A stretch of DNA of 64,000 nucleotides. It comes from Cycas panzhihuaensis. Taxonomy: Eukaryota; Cycadophyta. Below the pieces are notes generated by a model. That model worked only from the letters and a program-made list of their open reading frames with translations, searched no databases and had not been told where the DNA came from. Location of the stretch: the NCBI GenBank assembly GCA_023213395.1, contig CM041465.1, positions 242,365,741-242,429,740 of the forward strand. Direction: 5' to 3'. Both the position numbers and the translations under genes were made by a program. Positions 1 through 9,700 of this stretch are shown in pieces (positions within the stretch are counted from its first letter, which is position 1; each line of letters opens with the position of its first letter).

Positions 1-1669
1 TAGACTAGGATTAGGTTATTACATAGTATGTCAAGCAAGAGTACGGGAAGTATCAAAGGCAAGACTAAGGGACAAATCGTCTTACGTATGGATGAGATGG
101 GGCTTAAAGAAAATGTGGCTCACATCTAAGTCCTATCTACATACGAAGTAAATGAATACGAAAAGAAAAGAGCTTATGAATGCAAGAGATGCATTCATTT
201 CCCTTTTGTTTCTTATGTGACTTAGCATGCAAAGTTTGTAAATAAACGTCAAAAAGCACAAAAAGAGATAAGAAAGGGAGGAGGCATACCTGGGAATGAA
301 GCGTGGTTGAAACGTCGCACCCTTCCGCTCCTTTCACACTCGTCCACTTGAACTCCCCGCGTGGGTGTGGGGCTAGTTGGAAATGGTTGCCAGAATGCAT
401 GAGGGGCTTCCTTACCTTCCTCGATATATGAAAGTAAAATAGCGAAAAAAAGGAGACAAGGAAGAAATTGAAAGCACCGCTAGCAAAGGGCTTACTGATC
501 AAAAGGTCCACCTCTTCCATGTTTTCGCCACCGTAAACCTGTCAATCACAAGAAAAGGTTTCTCCCTTCCAGAGAAGGGGGCTGCCAGGTACGTCTAATA
601 TGTATATAGATGTAAAAGATGGCTAATAAATCAAGCTAAAAAGTAATGCACTCTACTCTAAAAACCACTGAACAAATCTCAGATCTAGGGAACGCTAAGC
701 AATAACTAAGATAGGAAGGTTAGCCTCATAATGGCCAACCTACCCGTAAATACCTCCACATAGCCTCAATGGGAAAAGACAAGAGTGTGATGGCTATTCT
801 GGATAGCAAGTAGAAGAGATAACAAACCAACGGGATGGTGCACGGGTAGACCCAAGGGACGAGGTGCTACGGATAGTAAATCATCATGCTGGGGCAAGCT
901 AAAGATCAAAACTGAACTGGGATGGGTTTTTAGGGCTTATGTGACACCAAAAACCTGAGGGTGTAGGTCTAAAACTAGTATGGTAAGGGCTACCGATGTT
1001 GATTTTAGAACTGAGATAAGCCTCTCCCTATCCCTAACCTAACTCCAAAGGGAGGCACAGAGCAGAAGAGGAAGGAAGGGAAGGGTAAACCCTTGGGGAG
1101 AAGTCCAACAAGGGGATAGATCCTACCTTTCTCCCTTCACCCAACCTTATGCAACCCTCTTACGTAGCCACCTTAGAGTAGGCTTGCAGGAAAAGAGAGG
1201 AAAAATAGTGTAGGATAGGAAGTAAAGAGACAAGCTCCTCCTGAATGAAAATAGAGGAGCAAAAATTGACCAAAGAACTTCTCATAAAGGAAAGAAATCA
1301 TAGGAAAACCTAAGGGACATTGAAAGGGTACCTATAGGGCAGAAGAGGAGAGTCTTCTTCTACTAAAAACTAGAGGAAAAACTTGTGTCAAGAGGGCACT
1401 TTAGACCTGGGTTAAAAGGGAGGCAAAACATAGACACTGCTCTTAGTTCCTAGAGCTTGCTTGCTTGCGTGCTGAGAGTATTCTCCTTCCATAGAAAGGA
1501 CCTGCAAAGGGAAGCTTAGAGCCATTGTAGTAGGGCCTGAGACATAGTAGATGCATCTGTGGAAGAGGAGCCAGAGCAGAGGAGCAGATCTAAAGGAGAT
1601 TATAGAACATAAGGAGGAGTAGAGAGCAAAAATAAGTGAAGAAGAGAGTAAAATGAATTCATTTTTGGG

Positions 1670-1676
1670 TTTTATA
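1670..1676 (-). promoter_or_regulatory. LTR TATA box, element 1 3' LTR
   Basis: On the minus strand the sequence reads GAGTATAAAACCC, a plant TATA box. The same motif occurs at the matching place in the other LTR of element 1 (15717-15723). A TATAAAG version occurs in both LTRs of element 2 (18799-18805 and 33221-33227). Its place about 690 bp into the LTR suits the U3/R boundary. Confidence 0.7.
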
Positions 1677-1740
1677 CTCATCCCAACCCTAAACAAACTA
1701 TTAGGGTTACGGTGGGTGTGAGTAATCGAAGGCACCATGT

Positions 1741-1870
1741 GGCAATTCTACAAAAAGAGCGAGAATTACCACGACGGATTTAAAAAATAAATTTAGATAG
1801 TTACACCACAGTAAACTTCACAGTACCATGGTAAACTTTGCGATACCACTGAGTTTGCAGTGGTGCGGGA
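1741..1870. promoter_or_regulatory. Cluster of inverted repeats upstream of the LTR TATA box
   Basis: Three dyads lie within about 130 bp. The first is GGCAATTCT paired with AGAATTACC. The second is the palindrome TACCATGGTA inside a CTTCACAGTACCATGG stretch. The third is ACCACTG paired with CAGTGGT. The first is a perfect 9-bp inverted pair in the other LTR (near 15787-15816), and element 2 has an equivalent pair near 18871-18900. The conservation and the place just upstream of the TATA box suggest a U3 regulatory module. This function is inferred. Confidence 0.55.
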
Positions 1871-2364
1871 CTAAAAGAGAAAATAAAGATAAAACCAAGG
1901 CCTAGAGCCAAACAACGGGGTGTGCAGAGACCTGGCAGGCTAGGAGCTCATGGCCAGGTGGCTGGAAAGTGGCCGAAAGAGAGAAACAAGTCTCAGAGAG
2001 GTCCTATCACACCTAGAAGGGGGCTCAAAGTGGTGACAGAAGTGTTGATGCGAGCATATCGCTACCAACAATAATATTTGAGGAGTTGTGGAGGTGTTGC
2101 AGGCAGCTAAGTGCCATATAGGATGCATGACTCGTTGAGGAGTGCCCCATGGTGGGTCGTCATAGGCTAAATAATGTGCCACAGGTGCAAGCAATGTGAT
2201 CAAGCAGAGAAGGCAATGCGATCACATAAATGGCAAGCAAACATGCATCAAACGATACTCTAAACAACTTCTACCAAGTGAAAGCGAGGATAAAAGTGAG
2301 AAGTATATACCTATTCTTACTTGAGTTGACTTGTCTCAAGTCCATTCCCAGTAGCTGGGAAACA

Positions 2365-2376
2365 CTACTCCCTTAG
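2365..2376 (-). other. Polypurine tract of element 1
   Basis: On the minus strand CTAAGGGAGTAG directly precedes the TG that opens the 3' LTR. Element 2 has CCAAGGGAGTAG at the same place. This is the expected primer site for plus-strand DNA synthesis. Confidence 0.8.
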
Positions 2377-2721
2377 CAGTAGAGCCTCACTGCTCAAAAA
2401 CATGGTGTGTTGGTAAATGTTAGTGACCAAAAACTGTTAGTAGCACATGTATATATATATAAATGATGAACAGAATATGGACTAAGGGTGTCAATGAGTG
2501 TCATGACAGAACGCATGGATAAGGGAGACAGAGACGAGGACACCATAGGGGCTGCCTATGTGTCATCTGGAAGTCGACCTGGAGATGAAAGGAATGAAAA
2601 ATAGGGGATGCCCCCATCGTTGAAATGTAATGGATATTGTAAGGACAACCAACAGACTAGACAAACAAGCTAGGAGAAAGGTGACTAGAGACTTGGGTAA
2701 TGGGTAGGCCAAGCAAGTCTC
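2377..2721 (-). other. Internal spacer between distal RNase H and 3' LTR
   Basis: I see no coding domain here. It contains a short ATATAT run near 2452. The stretch corresponds to 19536-20014 of element 2 and is probably the 3' untranslated part of the element. Confidence 0.5.
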
Positions 2722-3258
2722 TCAAAGGTGGTCACTGAGAAGAGGGAGACGACGCTCAAGGATGAGGTGAACGAGGCTATCAGCCTTAGCATTGAGGGCC
2801 CGAGGAATATGGCAAACGTCAATGGACTAGAAGCAAGCCCATAGTGACCTCGCGATCGACGCTAGGACTCTCAAGCATGGGTACCACACCTGGTAGACCT
2901 GGGTGAGATGAGACACCACCACTTGGGAGTCGCAAAGATGAATGCTGGGTCTGTGATGGAAATGTAATGTGTTAGTGAGGGCTTCAATAATGGCTGTGTA
3001 CTCAGCTTCATTATTAGTTACCTCAGGAAGGAAGATTCTAGAGTGTAGGTAGTCATGCCTAGAGGAATCACACAGTATCCACACGACGGTAGAAAGACCA
3101 GGATTACTGCGGCTTCCACCATCGGTAAAAATGAAAAGAACCATGAGTAAGAATGACTTCTTTACTGAAGGAAGTGCAATGTAACTGAAGAAAGAGGCGA
3201 GAAGAGGACCTTGTGTGGCTAGTAATGGTGGCCGTGAAGGGGTATGAAGGCCTGGCAA
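2722..3258 (-). pseudogene. Second RNase H domain (archaeal-like type), distal position, element 1
   Basis: An RNase H domain sits as the last coding segment before the 3' LTR. The core holds FTDGGSRSNPG (first Asp), NNEAEYTAIIEAL (Glu), LCDSQVVVSHL (second Asp) and HIPRALNAKADSL (last Asp). The DEDD catalytic set is therefore complete. One in-frame TAG at 2827-2829 splits the domain; the frame then runs on to a TGA at 2722. In Tat-lineage elements a second RNase H is known, but I expect it between the pol RNase H and integrase. Here it lies about 3.8 kb beyond the end of integrase, past an oppositely oriented gene. Element 2 has the same domain in the same place (20015-20437). The start codon is uncertain, because the 45 residues before the core look like leader. 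Confidence 0.75.
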
Positions 3259-3919
3259 TGAGGCGACTTAAAGGTAGGGAAGGCTACCCCACTAATGGGG
3301 AAGAAAATGATAGAAAAAGGGGCCTCCAGGGTGCCCAAATTGGCTTAAGGAAACACAAAGGGGGTGCCCAGCCAGAGGCGACACTCCCTACGGGAGTGCT
3401 AAGAGCAAAATAGGTCATGAAAATGAGTCCAGGCGAGAAAATGTCGAACAAGTATAAACTCAAGCATGCACGAGAGTGGCATGTAAAACGAGATAATGGG
3501 GCTTCAGTAAAAATGAGTCGTTTGGGGCATCATTAATGCACCGAGAGAAACGGGTCAAAAGGAGACCACAGAGACAAAAAGAGGAATTGGGCCAAAAAGT
3601 AATGTTGGCTAGGGCGAAAATGCATTCTTGAGTGCTACCTTAGAGGCAAAAAGGAGGAAGTGCCCAATAAGGACCCTACCTATATAAGGAAACTCAAACG
3701 AAAAAGGATTTCATTTTCATGAGCTCTTGTACGAAATTCAGAGCTCGTTCCTTACGCAGTGGAGCGCTACCCCACTTTCAGGACACGCAGCGAGAGATCC
3801 AGCCATTGGATCAGAGCGAGGAGGTAGCCAATGCAACCGGGAGAATGAGATGATGACCGCATGACCTGATCCAGTAAGTGGATCACCAAAACCCCTCCCG
3901 AAACCGCATTTGAGTTTTA
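3259..3919. other. Spacer between distal RNase H and the dyad-rich block
   Basis: I recognise no protein domain. The stretch contains the plus-strand TATATAAGG at 3681 and a donor-like GTAAGT at 3874. Short plus-strand frames occur but have no counterpart in element 2, so I do not call them genes. Confidence 0.5.
3681..3689 (+). promoter_or_regulatory. Candidate TATA box for the antisense PMD gene
   Basis: TATATAAGG on the plus strand lies about 650 bp before the first PMD reading frame, with CCAATAAGG 18 bp upstream. It is a textbook plant TATA sequence and points toward the PMD gene. The matching interval in element 2 appears to be deleted, so it is supported in one copy only. Confidence 0.4.
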
Positions 3920-4220
3920 ATGCTTTTTATGAATTTTTAATGTAATTTTTGGGCCCCTTAAGGGCAAAAAATGACCTCTCAGAGTTTGAATTAGATCCAA
4001 AGAGGAGTGGGACTAGGGCATTAGGTAGCCCTGGTCCCAGTGGGCCTGACTGTGGCCCACCACAAGGATTTTTTTTGGGTTTTTTAGGTCCAGGAACCCC
4101 CCCTTTTAGGGGGTGATGTTCACACCGTAGCAAAGATCGCAATGTTGTGATCTTTGCTACAGGGCCCTGATCACCACAGGACCTAGCTAAACTCTGTGGT
4201 ACTGTGAAGTTTAACATGGT
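3920..4220. promoter_or_regulatory. Dyad-symmetry-rich block before the antisense PMD gene
   Basis: Several inverted repeats lie in 300 bp. GGGCCCCTTAAGGGC (about 3950) is conserved in element 2 near 21043. GTAGCAAAGATC is paired with GATCTTTGCTAC at 4126-4160, and element 2 has a matching hairpin near 21220-21252. A run of C is paired with GGGGG near 4095-4115. TGGTACTGTGAAGTTTAAC near 4197 is the inverse of the AAACTTCAC..GTACC motif found in LTR U3. The block is kept in both elements although the flanks diverge. A regulatory or structural RNA role is inferred. Confidence 0.55.
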
Positions 4221-4337
4221 GTGAAGGCAAAATGAGTGAAAAATAAAAAGGAGGCCCCAAGGGTCCCTAAGTCTTGACCAAATAAGGCCAAGGGAGATCC
4301 TTGAGAGGCCAAGAGCAAGTGTTGGCTATATATTGAC

Positions 4338-6262
4338 ATGTTTGATGGCATTTTGCAAGTGGTGACTACAGTGGAGAACTGCGAGAACATTGGTATAACT
4401 ATGCTAAGTTTTATAGAGATGATGACGAGGGAGGATCGGTGGATCCTAGCACGATGTGGCCTGCTGAAGGTCACAAGGACACCACAATACATATCGGATC
4501 AAAGGTTATTAGTAGACATCGTGTCACATTGGGATAGGCAGAGACACATGTTCCATCTACCCCAAGTAGGGGACATGACAGTGACACCCAGAGATATAGG
4601 GTAGATCCTTGGAATGCCAGCGATAGGGAGACTAGCCTCGCTAGAAGCATTGCCTAGCAAAGAGACGGCCCATCGAGAGGCTGCTATGTTTTTTACAGGC
4701 CAAGATAGGTGGGAGAAGCAAGGAGTACCTCTGCAGAGTATGGTGATGTTTGGGATTCCTCGTGTGAGGAAGTTGATCACGCTATGCCTTCTGTTCTGGA
4801 TATCCCAGAAACAGAACTATAGAGACATCCCAGGCAGCTGGATCAATGTAGTACAGAGGTGCGAGGCTAGGGAGCGATTAGATTAGGCCACCCTCATAGC
4901 GGCGAACCTTGTCGCTCAGTTGGATGCTATTAGGATGGTGGGTAGATGTGAATTATCTTACAACATCCTCTTGCAGTGCTGGTTCTTCAATCACTTTATA
5001 GTAGTGGCACCACTAGGGGGACCACACCCCATATCAGAGTGGGCACCCATGGTACATAGATGGCAGACCCAGTTTAGGGGAGTTGAGGATTAGGCACACG
5101 TAAGGAGGTTCGTGGATGCTACATCACTAGATCTCCTTACCATGACTGACTACACCTTAGATCCCTATCGAGCGACGAGATGGGATAGTGACGAGGAGGC
5201 AGGAGTGGTAGGGGCTGCCCCCGGAGATGATGACGGTAGTGATGGAGGACATGGAGGTGATGGAGGAGATGGGGCTAGCCCATCACGAGCTATAGAGGAG
5301 GCAGGTCCATCGGGGACTATCGTGGAGATGAGGGGGCCTGTGACACGAGCCCAGAGATTGAGGATTATGAAGAGACCTAGGGGGACAGCTCCACTATCAG
5401 AGGGAGGGATGCAGGCTCTAACAGTAGAGGCAATTATAGAGGAGGTGCCAAAGGAGGAGGCACCAACAGTTGGTGGAGTGACAGGGGTAGAGGCCATCGC
5501 ACAGGTAGAGGAGGTAGCGGCCGCAGTAGGTGAGGCCTTACTTTCCTCGTTGTTTGATAGCCACATGCCCACATGCTTTGATTAAGTTTCAGTTTGGTAC
5601 ATGGTTGGATATATACTAACATACAACATGTTGGGTTTATAGGTACTATAGAGATCTGGTGGTTGGTGGAGGCTATGGTAAGGGAGATGTTCCCTTAGGT
5701 GTACGCAGAGGGGAAGCCACCTATCCAGGCTGGGGATGTGCCCAGATTAGCTGGTGCCTACATGGCATCATTCACCCCATTGGTGAGGGTGAGGTATATA
5801 TGGGTTGCAGAGTCCCAAGTGCACATAGCATTTAGGGGATGACTGTAGCGAGAGTTGGATGAGACTTGGAGTAAGCGAGATGCACTGCAAAGTTGCGTAC
5901 ATGCGCTGGAGACTCAGGGAGGAATAGGTAGAGACGTGGAGGGTAGGATACAGATGGCAGTCCTGGAGGAGTATCTCTGAGGGATGGAGGAGAAGTTCTT
6001 GAGCATGGAGGAGAGACTCCAGGGAGTAGAGGGTGAGAGAGATTATATCCAGGCTCGATATGATCAGTTGGTGGATCACGTGGCGTCGAGGTCAAGTTAG
6101 AGCAAGACACATACCTACATAGCAACGATAACACCAAGGAGGCCACACGATGAGGGAAGCAAGGCAGGGAGCTCCTAGAGGATACGGAGGAGCCTAAGAG
6201 GCATGTGGTCCCCAGGAGAGGGATCACACCGACTAGAAGGTGACGCCCCTAGAGAGGGGTAG
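4338..6262 (+). pseudogene. Antisense plant mobile domain (PMD) gene of element 1, two exons
   Basis: A PMD protein is encoded on the strand opposite to the retrotransposon. From 4338 to 5529 one frame holds throughout, broken only by three TAG codons (about 4602, 4884 and 5091). It reads a GLLKV segment, then MFHLPQVGDMTVTPRDIG, ILGMPAIG, a LLQCWFFNHF segment and WAPMVHRWQTQF, all typical of PMD. A Gly/Asp-rich low-complexity tail follows. A 113-bp GT-AG intron (5530-5642) interrupts the gene. Exon 2 continues in phase and carries a heptad-like coiled coil (residues such as MEEKFLSMEERLQGVEGE) and a basic Ser-rich end. Element 2 has the same gene with the same intron. PMD domains are known from plant MAIN-like proteins and from transposable elements. 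Function here is unknown, and this copy is inactivated by stops. Confidence 0.8.
5530..5642 (+). other. Spliceosomal intron in the antisense PMD gene
   Basis: The donor is CAGTAG/GTGAGG and the acceptor GGGTTTATAG/GT. A perfect branch-site motif TACTAAC (5614-5620) lies 22 nt before the acceptor. Removing the intron joins two frames in the correct phase (phase 1). Homology between the two elements is strong on both sides, and element 2 has donor and acceptor at the matching positions. Confidence 0.75.
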
Positions 6263-7039
6263 CAGTAGGATATGATGTAGTTTAGGATATGATGAGGGAA
6301 AGCATGGGCCTCCAGGGAGTCACCATGTAGAGACATATGATTGTACCCCCCCTGCAAGGACATCACCTTCCCATGGATGATGTACTATAATTTGTATGTT
6401 ATGAGGATTGATTTTGTATATATAGACAGGGTGATTGGTATCCCATTTGACGCATGAGATGGTGTTTGTGGTATACATTACAATGGATTCATAATGGATA
6501 TGTATGTTTATGATGTTTTGGTTTTGGTGTGTACATATGAGAGTATATGTATGTGAGTGTGAGTATGCACAGATGCATGATAATGTAGCAGGTGATGTTT
6601 TGACTATCACATAGCTAGAGTTATGTTTATTTTTTATGTGGATGTGATGTATTATTCATTATGAGCTAGATGCATATTTCCTTTTATGCAGGACCATATC
6701 TCTAGTGGGGATGCACACGATCACCATAAGTAATGGCGATGGATATGCACGAGGCTAAGAGACAGGGTGACATGCATGTCCACATGGGAGCATAGCGGGA
6801 TATGCAAAGGAAATAGCGATGGGAGGGAGTGACGATACCCCAAGAGTCACCCTAATTCGGGGATGCCTAAATAGGGAGGTGAGGTTCCCAAGAAAGAGGG
6901 AACAATGGTCCTACAAAAGGAACAAAAAAGAATGAGGACCTAAGCTATCCATTCCACCTAAGGATAGGGGGAATGCAAACAAGCTTAGGGCGGTAGTTTA
7001 GGCTCATTTCAGAGCGTGGCGAAGGGATCGCCAAGAGGA
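6263..7039. other. Convergent spacer between PMD gene and integrase end
   Basis: The PMD gene (plus) and pol (minus) converge here. No domain is visible. The middle part (about 6400-6640) is rich in TATG/TGTG repeats. Element 2 has a related spacer at 23351-24119, also with a TATATA run. Confidence 0.5.
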
Positions 7040-8290
7040 TCATGCATAAAATTTTTTGAGAAATTTTCTATTGACCACCTTCTCAAATTCTAGGCCTTCC
7101 AAGGTGGCGATCCTATAAGCACCATTATCGAGGCTCTCAAGAACAATGAAGGGACCGATCCATTTAGGCCCAAATTTGGTTAGGCGATCATGGAGATATT
7201 CTAGCTTGAGGACGTAGTCCCCAGGGTATAAAGGATTGGTACAAAGATGTTTGTCATAAGTCCTTTGTGAGTGGGCTTTCGAAGTGAGGTTTGCTTGGTA
7301 AGCCACTAAACATCTCTCGTCTAGAGCCTCGAGGTCTAAGAAGCGAGCCTGATGGATAGACTCCTCATCGATAAGACCTCTAAGGGAGACTTATAGAGAG
7401 GGGATCTCCACTTCCAATGGGAGTACCACCTCAGTTCTGTAGACTAAGGAGAATGGTGTCATTCCAGTAGTTATACGGATAGAAGTACGATAGGCCCATA
7501 GGGCGGAAGGGAGCTGAAGATGCCAATCTCTTTGAGATTGCATGATGGTTTTCTTTAAAATGTTAATAAGGGTTTTATTAAATGATTCAACTTGTCCGTT
7601 TGCTTGAGGGTAATAAGGAGATGAAGTCTTATGAGAAATCTTAAACTTCTCGTAAAGCTCATCCATCTCCTTGTTACAAAAGAGGGTTCCATTGTCTGTG
7701 ATCAAGATGTCTGGAATCCTGAAATGGCAAATGATGTATTAGTAGACGAAGGTGGCTATCGTCTTGCCAAGCATAGTAGACAGAGGGATTGCCTCCACCC
7801 ATTTTATGAAATACTTCGTGGCAATCAAGATGTACTTATGCTGCAACGAAGAAGGTGGTGATATGGTACCAATGAGGTCTAAACCCCATTGAGCAAAGGG
7901 CCATGGAGATATGATAGGATGGAGGGCCTCAGAAGACATGTGAGACATGTTGGCGTGCTCTTAGCATTGTCGACATCTTAGGGCATAGGCATGGGCATCC
8001 TTGAAAAGGGATGGCCAATAATAGCCCATGCAAAGGATCCTTTAGGCCATGGATTAGCCCCCAAAGTGGCCCCCACAAATGCCATGATAGCATTCATGGA
8101 GTATCTGGTCTGCTTCGTCCAAAGCGACACAGCGAAGAAGGATCCCATCAAAGGATCTTTTGTACAATACTTCATCTATGAGGAAGTATTATCTGGCGGT
8201 GGCACGAATGTGTGACCTGACTTTATTGCTGGCTTCAGGGTGGTATTACTGCTGAGTGAGATACCACACAATGTCGCCATACCACTCACT
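7040..8290 (-). pseudogene. Integrase region of element 1 pol
   Basis: The integrase inserts the DNA copy into the host chromosome. The minus-strand frame from about 8290 begins with a WYGDIVWYL entry segment. A zinc-binding H-H-C-C part follows (HECYHGICGGH, then CRQC). The catalytic core reads GLDLIGTI (Asp), ITDNGTLF (Asp) and PQANGQVESFNKTL (Glu). The C-terminal part contains GDYVLK, KFGPKWIGPFIVLES and ends KFLKKFYA. The same frame holds from RT through integrase, broken by several in-frame stops (for example before 7948, between 7705 and 7739, and near 7390). The core residues D, D and E are all still present. Confidence 0.85.
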
Positions 8291-8944
8291 ATCAGCAAGT
8301 AGATGAGGAGAGGTATCCTGGATGGTCAGGATAGACTTGTTAAGGAGAGAATCATCAACGAGAATGTCACACATGTTGGGAATGGGGGCATCAGCTAGTT
8401 GCTCTGCCACTATCATTCCCTTCTTCGACTTCCTGCTAATGATTTGAAAGTTGAATTCTTAGAGTAGGATAGCCCAATGACTAGTCCTATCAATTAGGTC
8501 AGATCGAGTAAGTAAGAAGCTCAAGGGATCAGATTAGATGATCACCTTAGTGGTGTTTCTAAGTAAATAATGTCTAAACTTCTTAGTCCCATGGACCAAG
8601 GAGAGACATTCCTTCTTAGCAGGGGGATAGTTAAGCTCGGCAACCATGAGGGTACGGTTGATGAAATAGATCGCTCTCTCAATTCCTGAATCATCCTCTT
8701 GCATGAGCATTATGCCCAAGGATTCATCAGTTGCTGAGGTATACAAGATTAAGGGCCTATCAAAGCAAGGAGGCGCCAACGTTAGAGTGGAGGCAAGTGC
8801 TTCCTTTAGTCCTTCGAAGGCTTGTTGGGCCTTAATCGACCAAACAAATGGGGCTCCTTTCTTTAATAGGTTGGTAAGGGGTTTGGCGTTTATGGTGAAG
8901 TCTGCCAAAAAACTCCTAAGGAAACTGAGCCTACCTAGAAACAA
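8291..8944 (-). pseudogene. Pol RNase H domain (gypsy type, degenerate) and connection, element 1
   Basis: This domain follows RT in frame. It reads ILYTSATDESLG, then RAIYFINRTL, AELNYPPAKKECLSLV and KFRHYLL, and continues to SDPLSFLLTRSDLIDRTSHWA. In active gypsy RNase H the first motif carries the catalytic Asp (of the type YTDAS). Here that place is SAT, so the first Asp is missing. Element 2 has the same loss (ILYASATNESL). This fits the known Tat pattern in which the pol RNase H decays and a second RNase H takes over catalysis. Only about 45 residues lie between this domain and integrase, so no second RNase H is inserted here. Confidence 0.8.
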
Positions 8945-9700
8945 CTTGATTTGTCATTGCATTCTAGGAGGTGGCATGTCAAGGATTGCCTTGACTTTGT
9001 CTAGATCGATTTGGATCCCTTGCTTTGATACAAGGAACCCTAGGAGTTTTCCAGAAGTGACGGCAAACATGCATTTAAGCAGGTTGAGACTAACATAATA
9101 CTTGTGGCATCGTGTGAAGATGGCCCACAAGTTCGAAGGGTGACAGGCTCTAGTATGCGAGAGACCCATCATGTTGTCTATAAAGACCTCTAACGTGTTC
9201 TTGATGAGGTCATGGAAAATAAAATGCATAGCCCTCTAGTATGTGGCTCCTATATTTTTGAGTCTGAAAGGCATCACCTTGTAGGTGAAAGTACCCCACA
9301 GAGTGGTGAAGGCCATCTTATGATGGTCTTCAGGAGAAATTTATATCTGGTTGTAACCGGAGAAGCCATCCATCAAGGATATGACTTCAAATCTAGCAAT
9401 TCGATCGATGATTTGATCAATAAAGGGGCGTGAGAAGTTATCTTTGGGATATGTATTGTTAATGTTATGAAAATCAACACATATCTGGATGGTCCCATTC
9501 TTCTTGGCAATGGGGATGATGTTTGACACCCATTTGGGGTAGTCGATAGAAGTGATAAGTCCTGTATCCAAGAGTTTCTCAACCTCCATCTTGACGACGG
9601 CCGAGAGTTTAGGATGGAGAGGATGTTGTTTTTGGTGTACAGGGCGAGCGCCAGGAATAGTAGTGAGGTTGAGGGGTAAGGTCAACAAGAGAAGATGGAA
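8945..9700 (-). pseudogene. Reverse transcriptase domain of element 1
   Basis: This is the RNA-dependent DNA polymerase core. It starts with a segment reading LTTIPGARPVHQKQHPLHP, then VEKLLDTGLI, SNIIPIAKKNGTIQICVDF, NNTYPKDNF, FEVISLMDGFSGYNQI, and the catalytic box as VFIDNMMGLS. The usual box is (Y/F)xDD. Here the second Asp is Asn, consistent with a G-to-A change, so this copy could not polymerise. Stops occur after YNQI and after the ATY segment. The frame agrees with RNase H and integrase downstream. Confidence 0.85.

Larger units (their letters stand above)
1..2364 (-). repeat. 3' LTR of element 1 (partial)
   Basis: This is the downstream LTR. It aligns along its whole length with 14049-16378, with frequent single-base differences. 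The right edge ends in CA after GGGAAA, so on the minus strand the LTR begins TGTTTCCC. The U3 promoter part is at the right of this block, with a TATA box near 1670. Inverted repeats lie just upstream of it at 1741-1870. Confidence 0.9.

Noticed and set aside
5165-5572. 135-codon minus-strand frame opposite the PMD gene
   Set aside because: It is a Ser/Pro/Ala-rich shadow of the Gly/Asp-rich PMD tail. The plus-strand frame is the one supported by element 2 and the intron phase.
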